Made by a program: the position numbers and the translations under genes. The notes beneath the pieces are model-generated. The model had not been told where the DNA came from, searched no databases, and worked only from the letters and a program-made list of their open reading frames with translations. Positions 43,171 through 54,583 of a stretch of 64,000 bases of DNA are shown here, piece by piece; the first letter of the stretch is position 1, and each line of letters begins with the position of its first letter. Origin of the DNA: Massariosphaeria phaeospora (taxonomy: Eukaryota > Ascomycota > Dothideomycetes > Pleosporales); contig JAADJZ010000009.1 in the NCBI GenBank assembly GCA_011032825.1, forward strand, positions 1,178,001-1,242,000, in the 5' to 3' direction.

Positions 43171-46096
43171 AGGTCAGCGAGAGCATCGCAGGCTGCACAA
43201 AACACCCCCTACTGCGCCTCGGGCGAGGCAGGGCTCGTCCGCCGATGGCGGCGACGAGGCCAACAGGCGTCTAGGACATCCACAATGGCCGCCTTGCAGG
43301 TCCGACGACTCTCACGGGAGAGCGCGATAACTCTTCCTAGCTTCAGAGATGAAATCCGAGGCTCCTTCTTACGACGGTCATCGAGACCGAAGCAAATTGA
43401 GGCCGACAACGACATGTTCTCACCAGCGAACGAACCGACAACGCATCGGCGATACAAGCGACAAGACAAAGACGAACACAGGTCACTTACAATGTCCTTG
43501 ACACAGCTCGGCACAAGTCCAACAAAGGGCTTTGTACACGGTGCGGACCCCGCCACAGGTCCGAGGACACAAGCGAGCACAGAAGACATGCGTACGTTGA
43601 GGCCACTGACATCGCTGCTAATGCTAACGGTATTTGCCAGCATCGAATCCTCTGAACGCATAGCGCACAAAGCGCACACGCCCCTGATACCGCTTGCTAG
43701 CTGCCTCGGAAGTCGTAGTGCGGGGATGCGGCATATCCTGAACCGTCGCACCCGAGCGCCGGCGAGGAAATCTCAGGTCCTTATACTAAGAGGTGTCCAA
43801 TATCCAGACCGGCAGCGTCCAGAGCATATCCCATATCACCATCGAGAGCGGCCAGATCCAGAGAGGACAAGCTGTCTCGTCCCGCTACTCGCGGTCAGCC
43901 GGGACGATAGTCGAACCATAAAGCGCGGACGGAAACGATTGACTAGCTGCAGCCAATTGCTAGCCTACTAGATCAATCAGGTCCAGCTTTTCTGGTATGC
44001 CGGGACAACTGTGGAACCTTGGCTCGAAGCTCTCCTCGCAAGCATTGACAACATTGTCTAGGACCCATACCAGCCAGCACTTCGGACTCGGACGATCGGG
44101 GCTAGTCATACTCGGTACAACCTATAGGGTCCATTGGCGTAGCGATATGGTCATCCATTACGGGGCTCAGGCTTGGAGCATGCGCAATAAATCCATGTCA
44201 AGCCAATTGAATCGAGGATAATTTGCGACACAGGATCCGTGGGAAGACAACGCAGAAGAACCACCGAGAATGAACACTCTTGCCCGATTGAACAAGAGCG
44301 AGGACAGAGAAGATAGTCAAGCAGATTGACTGAAAGAGATATTGAGAAAAGCCGCCTACCGTGGAGTAGGTGGGCTTAGGGAGACTAGGTCAGACCGAAA
44401 GAGAGGGAACACCGTCTTCGGGTAGCGTATACTCCCTGGTCGTGGTTCGGTTGAACCGAGTCCATGTGTTGGCGAAGTCACAATCCGGCCAAGAAGGACA
44501 GGCCTGTAATATGGCTTTCGTCGTTCCGCCTCTTGCTGTCTTCGACGGATAACTTCGTCCATTCTGGGAGTGGAAGGACGGACCTCATCTAAGTCGAGAT
44601 AAACAATGCCTCAAGGAATGGCTGAGACAACCAATCTGGTCAGGACCATGGCACATTGCTTATACTCTTACGCAAAGCAATGTTGGATACGACATCGAGC
44701 CATGTCGTCCAGGGATGATAAACTGATAATTGCGGCACGAATACCGTCATTGATTGCCATCAACGAGATCGAGTACACCCGGAGCATTTGTCCATATGAG
44801 AACAACGTATATCGATTGGCCTCGCACTCGGATAAGACCAGGTCACTCAGGATGAATTCGTCCTTTCGTCCCTCTACAGCACTCAAGCCCCTCGGCAGGC
44901 ACATGGCAACATATTGCTATGACAAGCCGCAGCTGTGGTACCATAGATGGAATCTCCCGAGGTCCCAGTGAAGAAAACTCGGCAATCGTGTCCGGTCGAG
45001 CGCAGAAAGAGATGGATGTTGGCAGGACTGTGGGAGCAATAGACTCCAAAGCTGTACCAATACGCGTCCTGCTGCAAGAGAGATTGATTGCAGTTCCATG
45101 CTGAGTCGAAGGAACTGGTAGCTTGCAAGAGGTCAAGGATAGGCCATGGCAACACAAGCTATCCAGTTCTCTAGATGTGGCTCGACAAATCCTCGACAGT
45201 GGAGTTGTTCCTTGGATGCTAGCATCAAGTCGACTATCCGGGAAGGACCAGCCCGCGATTTATCAGCGCGTTGAAGATTTCTACCCCGTATGATGAAGAA
45301 ACGGCCACTGACTCCTTCATGAATGCAATCTTTCGCAACGCTTTGGGAGGTCGTATGACGAGCGCGACCATCTACGATCTCCAAATTGCGAAGCTTCCAT
45401 GGGCTCGTATCTCCAGGGGATTGTTCCAGTCACCAGCCGGATAATTGTGATCAAGATAACATGCTTGACCTCTAGAGTTCTTAGAGCTGAGTCCCTGGAG
45501 CTGGGTTTTCCTTCTCTTGCGGAAGGTCGAGTTTCTCATCATGTGACGATGTTAACACGACAAGACATTCGTTTGGAAGCATAACCATTGGAGAACAATC
45601 TTTGGATTCCGGATTCAGGTCGGAAGCGAGACAAACGAGCTCGTGTCCTCGTTGGAGCTCGTGACTCCCAGGAGCTCGTGTACTTCTGAGTCTCGCCGGT
45701 GGGAGTAGGTCCTGGACAGTGTGTGGCCGGCAACAAGTGCTCTCGTCCCACTATACGGCGTCATATCGCAGACAAGCCTCAGAAGTACAGCCGGTCAGGT
45801 CTATGCCTCTGCTTCTACGTCTTCCCCTTATACTAGCTCTTCATGGTCGACGAGAAGCACACCCTCATTATGCTTTCATGCTCTTCCTACTAGAGTAGGG
45901 CTCATTCTCGGTCGGTCCAGGCGTACCGGCTGCACAGTGCCAGAGTGTACGTTCCAATTCGGCCATGATGCAGTGTCTGTGTCCAGGGTACAGCAAAAGA
46001 ACAACCCGCTCTATTCCTACATCCACGTTTCCGGACCCAGATATAGCTCTTTCGGATGTGACCCCTCTCCATTCTTGCAGAGCCTCATACATGCAT
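43171..46096. other. 2.9-kb interval with coding-like fragments only
   Basis: Several short stretches look coding but do not join into one gene by inspection. On the minus strand 43751-43209 is a 180-codon frame with a good donor (GTAAGTGAC) near 43490. Also on the minus strand, MDEVIRRRQQEAERRKPYY starts at ATG 44562. On the plus strand, about 45280-45415 gives a frame with DEETATDSFMNAIFRNALGG. These may be exons of unknown genes or a decayed gene. None has a recognisable domain. Confidence 0.35.
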
Positions 46097-47557
46097 TCAG
46101 AGCTTCGAAAGCTTCAGAATGGGCATATATTTCTCCAGCCAGTCCGCGATTATACCAGCCTCCTCATCCCACTGCTCAAGATGGTCTCGCAGAAACTCAT
46201 TCCAACCCCGAATATCTTGTAGCCTCTGCTCTAGGAGCACCGTGCGAATCTTCCGGATCGTATGAGTCGATTGGTGGTCGTCTTTTAGATCGAAAGCCTT
46301 GATCACGCCGTGGTGGACGTTCATCTCGATCTCTAGGTGGTCCGAAGGGTGGAATGTAAGGGTAAACTGCGGCGTCTGCGACCACATCCACTCTTCGGTC
46401 TATGCTGGTTAGCGAGAGCCACAAGTCTGCTGGGACTGTAAACGAACCCGGAGTTCTTCGTAGCCCTTTCTGATTTCCGGAATGTTCAAATGCTCCTCGC
46501 AAACGATCTCCGCGATTGTGTGTTTGCTCGTCTCGCCATACATGGCTGTAAACTCCTCTTGTAGATGCCTCTGGAAGATATTTATCGCTAGCCCGATGTT
46601 CCCGACGGGCGAGTTGACACTGTCCACACCCTTGGCTTCGATGAACGGCTTCGCCGGGGAGTGCAGGTATTGCGGGATGATGTGCAGGTTCGGAGATGCA
46701 AGGAGGGTTGTCGCATGGTGTAGGGCGCGCCCTCGCGTCAGCTTGTACGCCGATCCGGAAACCTTCAGGGGCCTAGGCAGGGCGCCGTCTCTAAGGGTGT
46801 ATGGTGTTCTATGTGTGTCGCTCGGCTCGACAGCGCCTTTCTGGTGGCCCTGGTCCAGGACGATGTCGTGGCGTTCGTTGACTCTCGCCCGGTCGACTCC
46901 GAGCTTGCGGAGGGCGCGAACGACCATCTCAGCGTGCAGATCGCGTGTGAAGGTGGCGCGCGGACATGTAATGCTCCAATTGACGTTGCCCTCATCGTGG
47001 AAGACGGTGCCGCCGCCGGAGCGACGTCTAACGAGGTCAACGTCCCCGATCGCAGGCGGCTCCGTAGACTTCGCAGCTTGCCCGCCCCGTGTTGCGGCGT
47101 CGAGGATGCCCAGATTCACCTCCGTCCACGGGTTCTGGTTGCGCCCGATGACTACGCATGGCCGATTCGTGTAGAGAAACAGCACGGTCGAGTCGGGCGA
47201 CGATGTGCGTAGGATGTGGTCTTCGATGGAGAGGTTGAGATAGGGATCGTTGCTGCGAGAAACGTAGCTCTGGACCCTGTTCGCGGGGTTTGCAAGCGTC
47301 TCGGAGAAGGACGCGAAGGCCCGCCGCGCCATAGCCATGCTGCTGCGAGCTGTGTTCTGCGTCAAAACGCTGTGTCGGAAGTGAGCGACGCTCGCGCCGG
47401 AAAACAACCCTCTTGACGGCGCCATGGTGATGACGCTGGAAGCACCACGAAGTTTGCCAGGTGGTGGTGGAGGACGGGAGCTCTGAGCCGCCATGACAGG
47501 CTCCGGCCCCAACTCAACCAGGGGTCGGCATATCGATGCGGCACATCTCCTGGGCAT
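46097..47557 (-). CDS. AIM22: lipoate-protein ligase / lipoyltransferase, mitochondrial
   Basis: Exon 1 is 47557-46448 and exon 2 is 46399-46097, with a 48-bp intron (donor GTTCGT, branch GCTAAC, acceptor CATAG), giving 470 residues. The start is the first ATG of the frame (47557); the upstream extension begins with TTG. The first 80 or so residues are rich in Arg, Ala and Ser with few acids, as in mitochondrial presequences. Family motifs are NRPCVVIGRNQNPWTEVN (about 131-148), VRRRSGGGTVFHDEGNVNWS (about 176-195) and LKVSGSAYKL (about 265-274) with the lysine expected at the active site. Exon 2 adds the small C-terminal domain (EEWMWSQTPQFTLTF and on). It should attach lipoate to mitochondrial 2-oxoacid dehydrogenase and glycine cleavage proteins. 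The symbol is that of the yeast homologue. Confidence 0.88.
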
Positions 47558-48617
47558 GTTTCGCAAAAATAAAATAAGCGCCTAGCCCAACGTCAGTCCT
47601 TCATGATAAAAGCCATCGATGCGTACTTCAATACATGGAGTTGCGCAACGAATGAGCTTTGGACGACCTCCGTAGGCGGCTGCAACTATCATTTTGGTAT
47701 GCAGAACGCTGCCCCTGTGTCCAAAATGCGCTCTGCAGGATGCACCACACGGCGTCGGCTCTGAACCCAGAACAAGAGTGTCCCTGATGCTCGGTGAGCG
47801 TAAGAGATGCAGACTTCGTGTCATCTCGTTCTATAGACACGTTTGTGCTGTGTGAGGAGCATCTCTGTCCGACTTTGCGCCGCCATCGTGCTGCTAGGAT
47901 GCCTCGTATTCTTCTTTGCCTCTATCTTTGGTTTCATGCTCAGTGTCGAAAGAGGGGGTTTTGCCAGTCGGGGATGCGATTCTCTCGTATTTTCTTATGT
48001 GTGATCGATGTTGTCGGTTACCATCCGGTCTCCTGAATGCCCCTGATATCCCAGCCGGATCCGCGGACCCCCGAGCCGGTCGCATCGCCCATGTGCATCG
48101 CCCATGCAGTAGGAATCTTATTGCAATGTCGCGATGGGCTTGTATACCGTTTAGGCATTTGTGCACCCGAGTTTAAGGGGTTTAAGAAGTTGAACCGGTT
48201 CTCGTGGTAATAGGGGCTTGTCGGCACCGGTAAAGGGACATCGCCATGGGGGAAGCCATACCAAAATGAAAGGTCAACACCACAACGCCAGCGATTTATA
48301 TGGTTATTTGCGCTTCTAAGATATGGACGACGTCGTCGACGCCCCCTGGAACATTATTACAGAGCCTTAGCAGCTTGCAGCCTGTGTGCATGCACTCCCG
48401 ACTGTTCCATGTTGTAGAAGTAGCACGACATAGCGAAACGCGCCACCGCACCAGCTCTCTCACCTAGGCATCAACCAAAGCCGCTCTATCACCTCACGCG
48501 CTCAGAAAGCGACTGCGGCCGTTTTCTGAGCGTTAAAATTTGCTTCCTCAGAGTCAGTATCCCTTATATACTTGTTAAGTGGGAAACTTTCATCAATTAC
48601 AAGTTCTCTCATTCACG
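47558..48617. other. intergenic region
   Basis: The region upstream of the lipoate ligase gene. Short ORFs on both strands have no recognisable content. The segment 48535-48600 becomes AT-rich just before the first tRNA-like repeat. Confidence 0.45.
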
Positions 48618-48700
48618 CCTCGGCTGGTCTAGTGGTTCTCCTACATATTTATGAAATCTTTATAAGATCAAGGCTAACGTGTTCGAACCCAGGAAAAGTC
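48618..48700 (+). repeat. tRNA-like (Pol III box) sequence 1
   Basis: The A-box-like GGCTGGTCTAGTGGT (48622-48636) is followed after about 42 bp by a B-box-like GTGTTCGAACCC (48679-48690). Bases flanking the B loop (ACGTG and CCAGG) do not pair into a T-arm, and no acceptor stem is found, so it is not an intact tRNA. It shares GGCTAACGTGTTCGAACCC with the copy at 51722, which suggests a tRNA-derived SINE. Confidence 0.55.
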
Positions 48701-49302
48701 GTTGTTCGAGTGCTATTTACTATGATATTATTACGGTATTATTATTCTTGACTTATTACTAATGATATATTATAGTGATTTTCCGCGTTGACGAAAAGTT
48801 GTGTATCATTCGCATTGTAAGTCAACTATTCCTTCAACAGGAGAGCCATCAAGCCAGCCGAAAGGGTGACATGAGAATTAAGAACTTTTTTTTGCCCAAG
48901 GGCTGCGCACTGGTGCCGGCCTGGAACACTATAGTATAAGCATCTGGTGCCGGCCCACGGGTACTTATCCTCCACAAAGGACTTCGTCGAGACAAAGGAA
49001 ACCTTGTTTGAGCTTGTTAGAATATCCTATATCGTCAGGAGGATAGAGCAAAATCAGTTGTTGGGAGACATATTGGGGCTGGTGGTCGGACTAGCGTCCG
49101 CAACACCGAAGTCGTCCACGTTTGGCAGCGACGACATAGGGTATGCGCCTTCCATCCGCACTCTAGCCGCAGCAGGACCCGCTATCGCATCGTCATATCC
49201 TCACGCCACCGCACACAGGCCGCCCTCAACACCTTGGGGGTTTTCGACGCATACTACATAAGACGGAAAGTTGGAGAACCCGGCATAAACACCTTGATCC
49301 AC
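48701..49302. other. gene-poor interval with a coding-like stretch
   Basis: A frame open from GTG 48947 to 49261 gives a plausible sequence (STKDFVETKETLFELVRIS...) but lacks an ATG. CTGGTGCCGGCC occurs twice (about 48910 and 48945). No family is recognised. Confidence 0.3.
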
Positions 49303-49375
49303 ACCACTTGTCCTAGTGGTATAGCCGCCGACTTTTTCTTGGCAGAACTGGGCTAACTGTTCGATTCACAGTTGA
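49303..49375 (+). repeat. tRNA-like (Pol III box) sequence 2
   Basis: GTCCTAGTGGTATAGCC resembles an A box, and CTGTTCGATTCACAG, 45 bp further on, resembles a B box. AACTGT and ACAGTT flank a 7-nt loop. A full cloverleaf could not be drawn. The middle differs from the other three copies, so it may be a separate tRNA relic. Confidence 0.4.
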
Positions 49376-50355
49376 ACCATTTTGAATGCGACTTGCGATG
49401 TTTTGAGTATTTCATATCTTAAACCTTGTGCAGCTAATATTATTTAGTCGCCCCATTTCGCCATCTATTCGCTCACCCGGCTGGCCCGGGCTATGCCTCA
49501 AGCTTGTAAGTACCAAATTTCTTTCAGACCAGTGGTGTGGATCATTATTTTTTGCAGATCTTTGGTGCTTCCTTTTTTTTGTTCTGACTCAGGGGGTGGT
49601 CGGCGTTCTTTACGACACTAACAATGGCTACAGGCATACATGCTACTGCTCGGATGCAGTAGTCAGGCCCGGAGTAAGGCCCGGCTCGGTTATTCTCCTT
49701 CCTCAAGGTCTGACGAGATGCGCTACGCGTACCATCAACGGTTCTTTACTCTAGGCATCTCGGCCGGTCATCACGTTCGGTATCTCACCATCCCAATGAA
49801 GCAAGACCAAGACACTGTGGTCGACTCAGGCTTATGTCAAACGTACACCACAACGATACGATTACCGTCATCCAAGGAGTCCGGTGGGCCTTGCTTTATC
49901 ATTTACCTGGCTCCAAACATTGAGCGGTCTTTCCTGCGCACGAGGGAATCTATCATCTTCCATCCAAGAAGCAAATGCTCTCCTGCACCTGCCGGAATGT
50001 ATCCTCTAGAGCCCCAAATGTGCTCGAAGGCTCACTTCCATCCCTCCAGGTAGTTCGGTTACAAAGTTGGTTCTCAATCCGATCGAGCCCGGGTTGGATG
50101 TTGGGTCTAGCCCGCAAATCGTCGCTGGAAGCAAACCTACTATCATCCGAAGTCACGACATCCGTCCGGTGCCGCAAGCAAACTCGTCAGAAGTCACCAC
50201 TTACATCACCATCTACCTCACCCTTCACATCATACTAGTCTCTGGTCCAGTCATTGTCTTGTCATGGTGAAAGACCGTCTACGGCACCTCATGATGGCGA
50301 TGGGGTTTCCCATAGATACGAAGAGCTAATATACTAACAATTTAGTGAAGCAGTC
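49376..50355. other. gene-poor interval
   Basis: ORFs of up to 137 codons on the plus strand (49640-50053) overlap a minus-strand frame (50177-49953) of similar quality. Nothing decides between them and no domain is seen. Confidence 0.3.
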
Positions 50356-50780
50356 ATCAATTCTCAACTCTCAGCTCTCAGCTCAGTGGTCTAGTGGTCT
50401 CCTTCAAAACTCCAAATTTTGAAGAAAGCACTAGGCTAACGCGTCCAAACCAGGGTCATTCCCAAGCGTTTTTTAACTAAGACGCTTCCCACCCAGCCCT
50501 CACCTGTGCCGGCCTAGCCGCTACGGTGTTGCCACAGCCCTCTTGTAGGGATAAAGTCTCGGTAACCGAAGGACTTCGTGGGGTTTCGCATGCATGCCAA
50601 GTTACAGCGATTCAATTCAATTGATTCAAAGTTACAACTCCGAATACAGGTACGCGCCATGGGTACGTCGCCCCATGGGTACCTGCGGAGAACATCGAAG
50701 CTTGTTGGTAAGTACCTTCTATCTCCCACCGAGGATGACCACCGAACCACCGAGCCGAGAGTTGAGAATTGAGAATTGAT
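50356..50780. repeat. inverted pair of tRNA-like repeats (copy 3)
   Basis: At the left, ATCAATTCTCAACTCTCAGC is followed by CAGTGGTCTAGTGGT (A-box-like) and CTAACGCGTCCAAACC (weak B box). At the right, the reverse complement of 50752-50780 starts ATCAATTCTCAATTCTCAAC and is followed by GGCTCGGTGGTTCGGTGGT. The two A-box ends therefore face each other as inverted copies about 370 bp apart. The same CTCAA..CTC(A/G)GCT leader precedes the copies at 48618 and 51722. Confidence 0.5.
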
Positions 50781-50934
50781 ATTCTTTTGGTAAGTTTGTG
50801 GTAAGTTTTTCCTGTTGTCTTTGCTATTCCTCTCTTTTTGTCAAGGTGCTTGATGGGTATCGCGTATCAATGTCGAGATGGTTGAGGTACACCGCATATC
50901 ACGATGTGTGTTTACTTCATTGGGTACAGGCTGC

Positions 50935-50990
50935 ACGACAACGAGGACGGACGACGACGACGACGAAGACGAACGACGACGATGACGACA
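50935..50990 (+). repeat. ACG/GACGAC microsatellite
   Basis: Imperfect ACG trinucleotide iterations between CTGCACGACAACGAG and GATGACGACAG. No surrounding gene is supported. Confidence 0.8.
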
Positions 50991-51721
50991 GTTCAATCAC
51001 CATACCACAAGCTGAGGAGTGAGCTAGGTAAGAGCAGCTCTAAATGTCCCAATTACCTACCCAGCACTTTTATCTCGCTGCCCTCAATTCGTCCTCAACC
51101 CGTTGGTAGAAGGGTGATCCCGCAATCTCATTCACATAAGGCTGACGTGTGATCCCAGACTATACCTGTTACCATCGAACTCGGGACGGTCGGTTGCGGA
51201 CTCCCTCTGACATTGTCGCCCATCTGGACCCTATGAGGGAGAGGAACCTTTCGTAAGCTGGCATGGTTGGTCATCACTCGATGCGGCCTCAACATACCTG
51301 TGGATCCCCGAATGCGGGCCTTGACCGAAGGAAGTCGGGTGGTGCTCAGGCTGCGCTGGCAGACACACGGGCACCGTCGCCGGGCTGTCGAACGGATGCC
51401 GGTATGCTTGCCTCAACTCTGCCTCCTTCGCGTCGGCAGGGATGGTGCCGCTGTTATAGCAAGCCGGACCACGGGCCGGACGGTGCCAATGCCGATTCGT
51501 TAATCTGTGCCGAGTTATAGGGAGAGAGCCGAAGCGTTTCCGCAGCGACACGGCCGCTTTGCACGTGGTGTTTCTACGATCTTCACTACCTTTCCGCCAA
51601 GGACACCAGCCCCCCCGGTACGCACCGCCTCACGAGCTTCAGACGTTTCAAGAGAGGGCAAAACCCTTTTAACCCTCTATAAATATTAAAAGATTCTCAA
51701 AACCTTCATCAACTGAATAAT
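50991..51721. other. gene-poor interval
   Basis: Frames of 60-106 codons are open on both strands around 51230-51550 but show nothing recognisable. A TATA-like CTATAAATATT at about 51676 precedes the next tRNA-like repeat. Confidence 0.35.
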
Positions 51722-51806
51722 CTCAATCTCAAACTCGGCTGTTTGGCGTAGTGGTAGTCCTGACTACTTCGAATGACCAAGCTAACGTGTTCGAACCCAG
51801 GAAGTC
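51722..51806 (+). repeat. tRNA-like (Pol III box) sequence 4
   Basis: TTGGCGTAGTGGTAGTCC is a good A box and GTGTTCGAACCCAGG a good B box. The sequence AAGCTAACGTGTTCGAACCC matches copy 1. As in copy 1, the bases around the B loop do not form a T-arm and no acceptor stem closes. A TATA-like element lies about 45 bp upstream. Confidence 0.55.
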
Positions 51807-52688
51807 CCATATATTCCCTCTATTCTTCGACCAATCGCCCTGTAAGTTCTCCACACCCTAACAGTCTATACGCTAATGATTGCTCCTTCACCATGCCAAA
51901 CTCCTCCTGTAAGTGTTCCAACCTCTAAACGGTCTACGCTAATCACAACACACACAACATAGAGGTAAGCACAAAATTCACTAAACTTAATAGGGCTACT
52001 ACTACAAGAAGCAGCCGAGATACGAGAGATTATTTTTTTGCCCTTTTTTTTTTGCATAGGCTGACTAGTGGCTACAGCAAGAAGGCTATGACAAGAGCGG
52101 CTATGGACGAGATGTCTGCATGGTACGACGGCATGGGGTGGTGGCTGTCTACAGCGCTGCCTGGTGTTGCCGCGCTGGGTGTGGCAGCTTGTTGGTATGA
52201 AGGTGTGTATCGATGCAGATAGCCTGAATCTATCTCCTGTCTGGCTCTCTAGCCGCCCGCGCCCTGTCCCATCTGCCGTGATGTAGCGCTGGAGGAGTCT
52301 TAAGCGGCTTTCTTTGTGTTCTAACCTGCAGGGCAAGGCTGCTGGTGCATGAGGGTGGCCGCTTCGATGGGCGGAGTACCCTGGGGAGAGGGGCGGCCAC
52401 TGGTGCTGCTGAAAGTTTTGCGGCTGCCTCCGCCGGCTGCCTTCCCTTCTCGCTCACTCCACCACCACCAGATTTTCACCTACACCCGCACCAGCTCCAA
52501 GGGATCAGAGTTTTTTTGCACGCAGCTTCTTTATCACGCGTCTATATTCTCTCCCCATCTCCGCCTCTGCCTCTGCCGCTGGCTCTGGCCCTCCCGCCGC
52601 CCCGCTGGCCGATCTGGCCGCCCTCACCTCCTGGCCTCTCGCCCACCGTCCGCAGGCTGTCAAGGCCTTCAACTCACAGACGAGCAAC
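51807..52688. other. intergenic, pyrimidine-rich in its right part
   Basis: CTCCGCC/CTCTGCC-rich sequence at about 52555-52640 leaves both strands open. It directly precedes a candidate start codon at 52689 and could be promoter or 5' UTR. Confidence 0.35.
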
Positions 52689-53428
52689 ATGGCACCGCAG
52701 AAGGACACTGGCTGCTTGCTTGGTACGTACTGCCCTTGCGATGGTCTTCGCTCTACGACTCCTCCGAGGGTGGCTGACCGGCCTCCAGAGCAGCTCATGG
52801 GCGAGGGGCACAAGTCTGCCTCCGACCAGCGCGCGCCCCAACTAGCTGAGGGCCGTCGACTCTCCAAAACACGCCGCTATGGCATTGCTGTTCTGCAATG
52901 CCGTCGGCGAAAGAAGCAATGCCTTGCTGACCGGCAGGCCAAGGGCAAGCTGTTCAGCGTAAAAACTTCTTCGGCCAATACGGTAAGTTTGAACAGATTG
53001 CACTCGTGGCGAGGTCGTTGCTGATATTCTTAGTGGTTCGAGGATGGACCTTGCTCCCGATGGAGCACCGTTCCATCGTCTCTTCAGTGCCAACAACTCC
53101 GTTTTACTGGTTCTCGGGATGATGGGCTACTGAATCTGGGGCATAGATGGCTGCCAAGTTGCCCGCGGCGAGGGGCCGTCCCGCCTCTGCACAACCTCCG
53201 CGGCCCACGATCCTGCGCTCTCGCCCGCCATGCCCTGCTTCTCGGGGCTCGCGGCTCGCGGTGAGCATACATATGCCCACCAATCTGTTCGGGGAGTAGT
53301 ATCTACTCCTATCAACGTGCAGCCGCCCGGCCCCTATTCAAGTCTTCTTCGACCCGCAGGTCTACGGTCCCCCGGTCGCCACGGCCCAAAACCCTCCGAT
53401 GAACGGTCGAAGCTCCTCGCCACGTTAA
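52689..53428 (+). CDS. candidate four-exon orphan gene
   Basis: From ATG 52689 the exons 52689-52722, 52789-52982, 53034-53260 and 53323-53428 join into one frame of 186 residues. The introns are 66, 51 and 62 bp, with donors GTACGT, GTAAGT and GTGAGC and acceptors CCAG, TTAG and GCAG; the second has a CTGAT branch-like site. All three junctions keep frame. The product starts MAPQKDTGCLL, has a basic Arg/Lys/Cys stretch in its middle (QCRRRKKQC) and a C-terminal segment with FDPQVYGPPVATAQNPPMNG. No known family is recognised; QCRRRKKQC only faintly recalls a Zn2Cys6 core. It sits in a repeat-rich region and may be an orphan or a decaying gene. Confidence 0.35.
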
Positions 53429-54088
53429 ACCTCACAATGTCGAGATCGACAGCAACGTGTCCCGTGTCAGCCGCAACCGTGAGAACAGAGTCAAGGCGAG
53501 GAACACGCCAGCTCCCCTCGAGGAGGACCCCGAAGAGAAGGTTGGACGCAAGTTCCTTCTCAGGCCGCGTAAGAAGCACTGAGTTCGCTAGGGTATGTTG
53601 CCCGCCGTTAGTCGGCCACGGCAGAGTCGTCCCGCTGAACGAAGACACGAGCAGCAAAAATCTATGTGAAGATGATACAACCTAGCTGGCCAACTGGCCG
53701 TGCCCTGGTTCGCCTGGAATTTCCTTTCGACGATGAAGACGATCAGCCCGTAGCACTTTGGGAACACGAAAAGAGCCTCGCGCTCTGGCAAGGGATGGCT
53801 TGCCGAGTGGAGTGCTGTGCTGTGGGGAGGACAAAATCAGTTACCGACGCATTTTCAACAGCCGGTCAAGCGTGCACCGGCTCGCTATTCCACGCCGCGA
53901 AGGCGCCACCGAAGATCCTTATCGGAAGCGGATCATTGTGCTAACCCGTACTATACGAATCTGCTGGCTAATCAACCCTGGTTCCAAGGCCATCTACTAT
54001 GCAAAACACTGCTGAGCCCTGGCTCGACCCCCCCATCAAACGGCCCTGCCCCCGTCCAAATGGACGAGGATACAGCAATCGCAGTGCT
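53429..54088 (+). other. coding-like segments without a gene model
   Basis: The plus-strand stretch 53438-53582 ends EEKVGRKFLLRPRKKH before a stop. Another, 53666-53944, contains [19 protein letters not shown]. They lie in different frames with no obvious splice joining them. They could be exons of an unknown gene or relics. Confidence 0.3.
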
Positions 54089-54583
54089 TGCCGAGGTCGA
54101 GCGTGAGATCTATTAAAGCATGGAGGTGTGGAGGTCGATGCCGAGCTGGAAGACCTGAGGACAGAAGTCGGCCCTGGATTAATTCGCCCCTGTCTCCGCG
54201 ATCGACTTGATCAAGCCCTTCTCGAGCGCGAGATCTATTAATGCATGGAGGTTTGGAGGTTGATGACGCCAGTCCCCGCTGGACTCGGAATAGGTGACCT
54301 CGAGCCACCCTGCACCAGTATCGACGAGGATGTTCCAGAGCAATTCCACGCTCACTATGTCAGCCAGTCCAAGAAGACCAAGGTCGCAGTCCAGACGTGG
54401 CTCTCCGAGCAGCGGGAAGCCCCTGAGGAGGCAGACGACGACACCCTGACATTCGCCATGCTGACTCGCATCTCCGAGCTGGAAGACTTGAGAACAGAAG
54501 TTGGCACCGGATTAACCCGCCCCTGTCTCCTTGGTCAAGCCCTTCTCGAGCATGAGATCTATTAATGCATGGAGGTGTGGATG
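54089..54583 (+). repeat. tandem duplication of an ORF 3' end (EIY-stop units)
   Basis: A segment ending in GAGATCTATTAA and followed by GCATGGAGGT occurs three times: 54089-54140 (partial), 54143-54261 and 54476-54583. In frame, the three ends read EVEREIY, LLEREIY and LLEHEIY, each followed by a stop. The second and third share LEDLRTEVG upstream. The third belongs to an open frame from ATG 54245 to 54565. Confidence 0.6.

Noticed and set aside
45721..46302. Plus-strand frame of 193 codons
   Set aside because: Its 3' part overlaps exon 2 of the lipoate ligase gene in antisense, and the sequence is Ser/Pro-rich without domain features.
46482..47174. Plus-strand frame of 230 codons over the lipoate ligase gene
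   Set aside because: Antisense shadow of a well-conserved gene; no recognisable content.
48618..48700. Intact tRNA gene
   Set aside because: A and B boxes are present, but the T-arm stem does not pair and no acceptor stem could be found.
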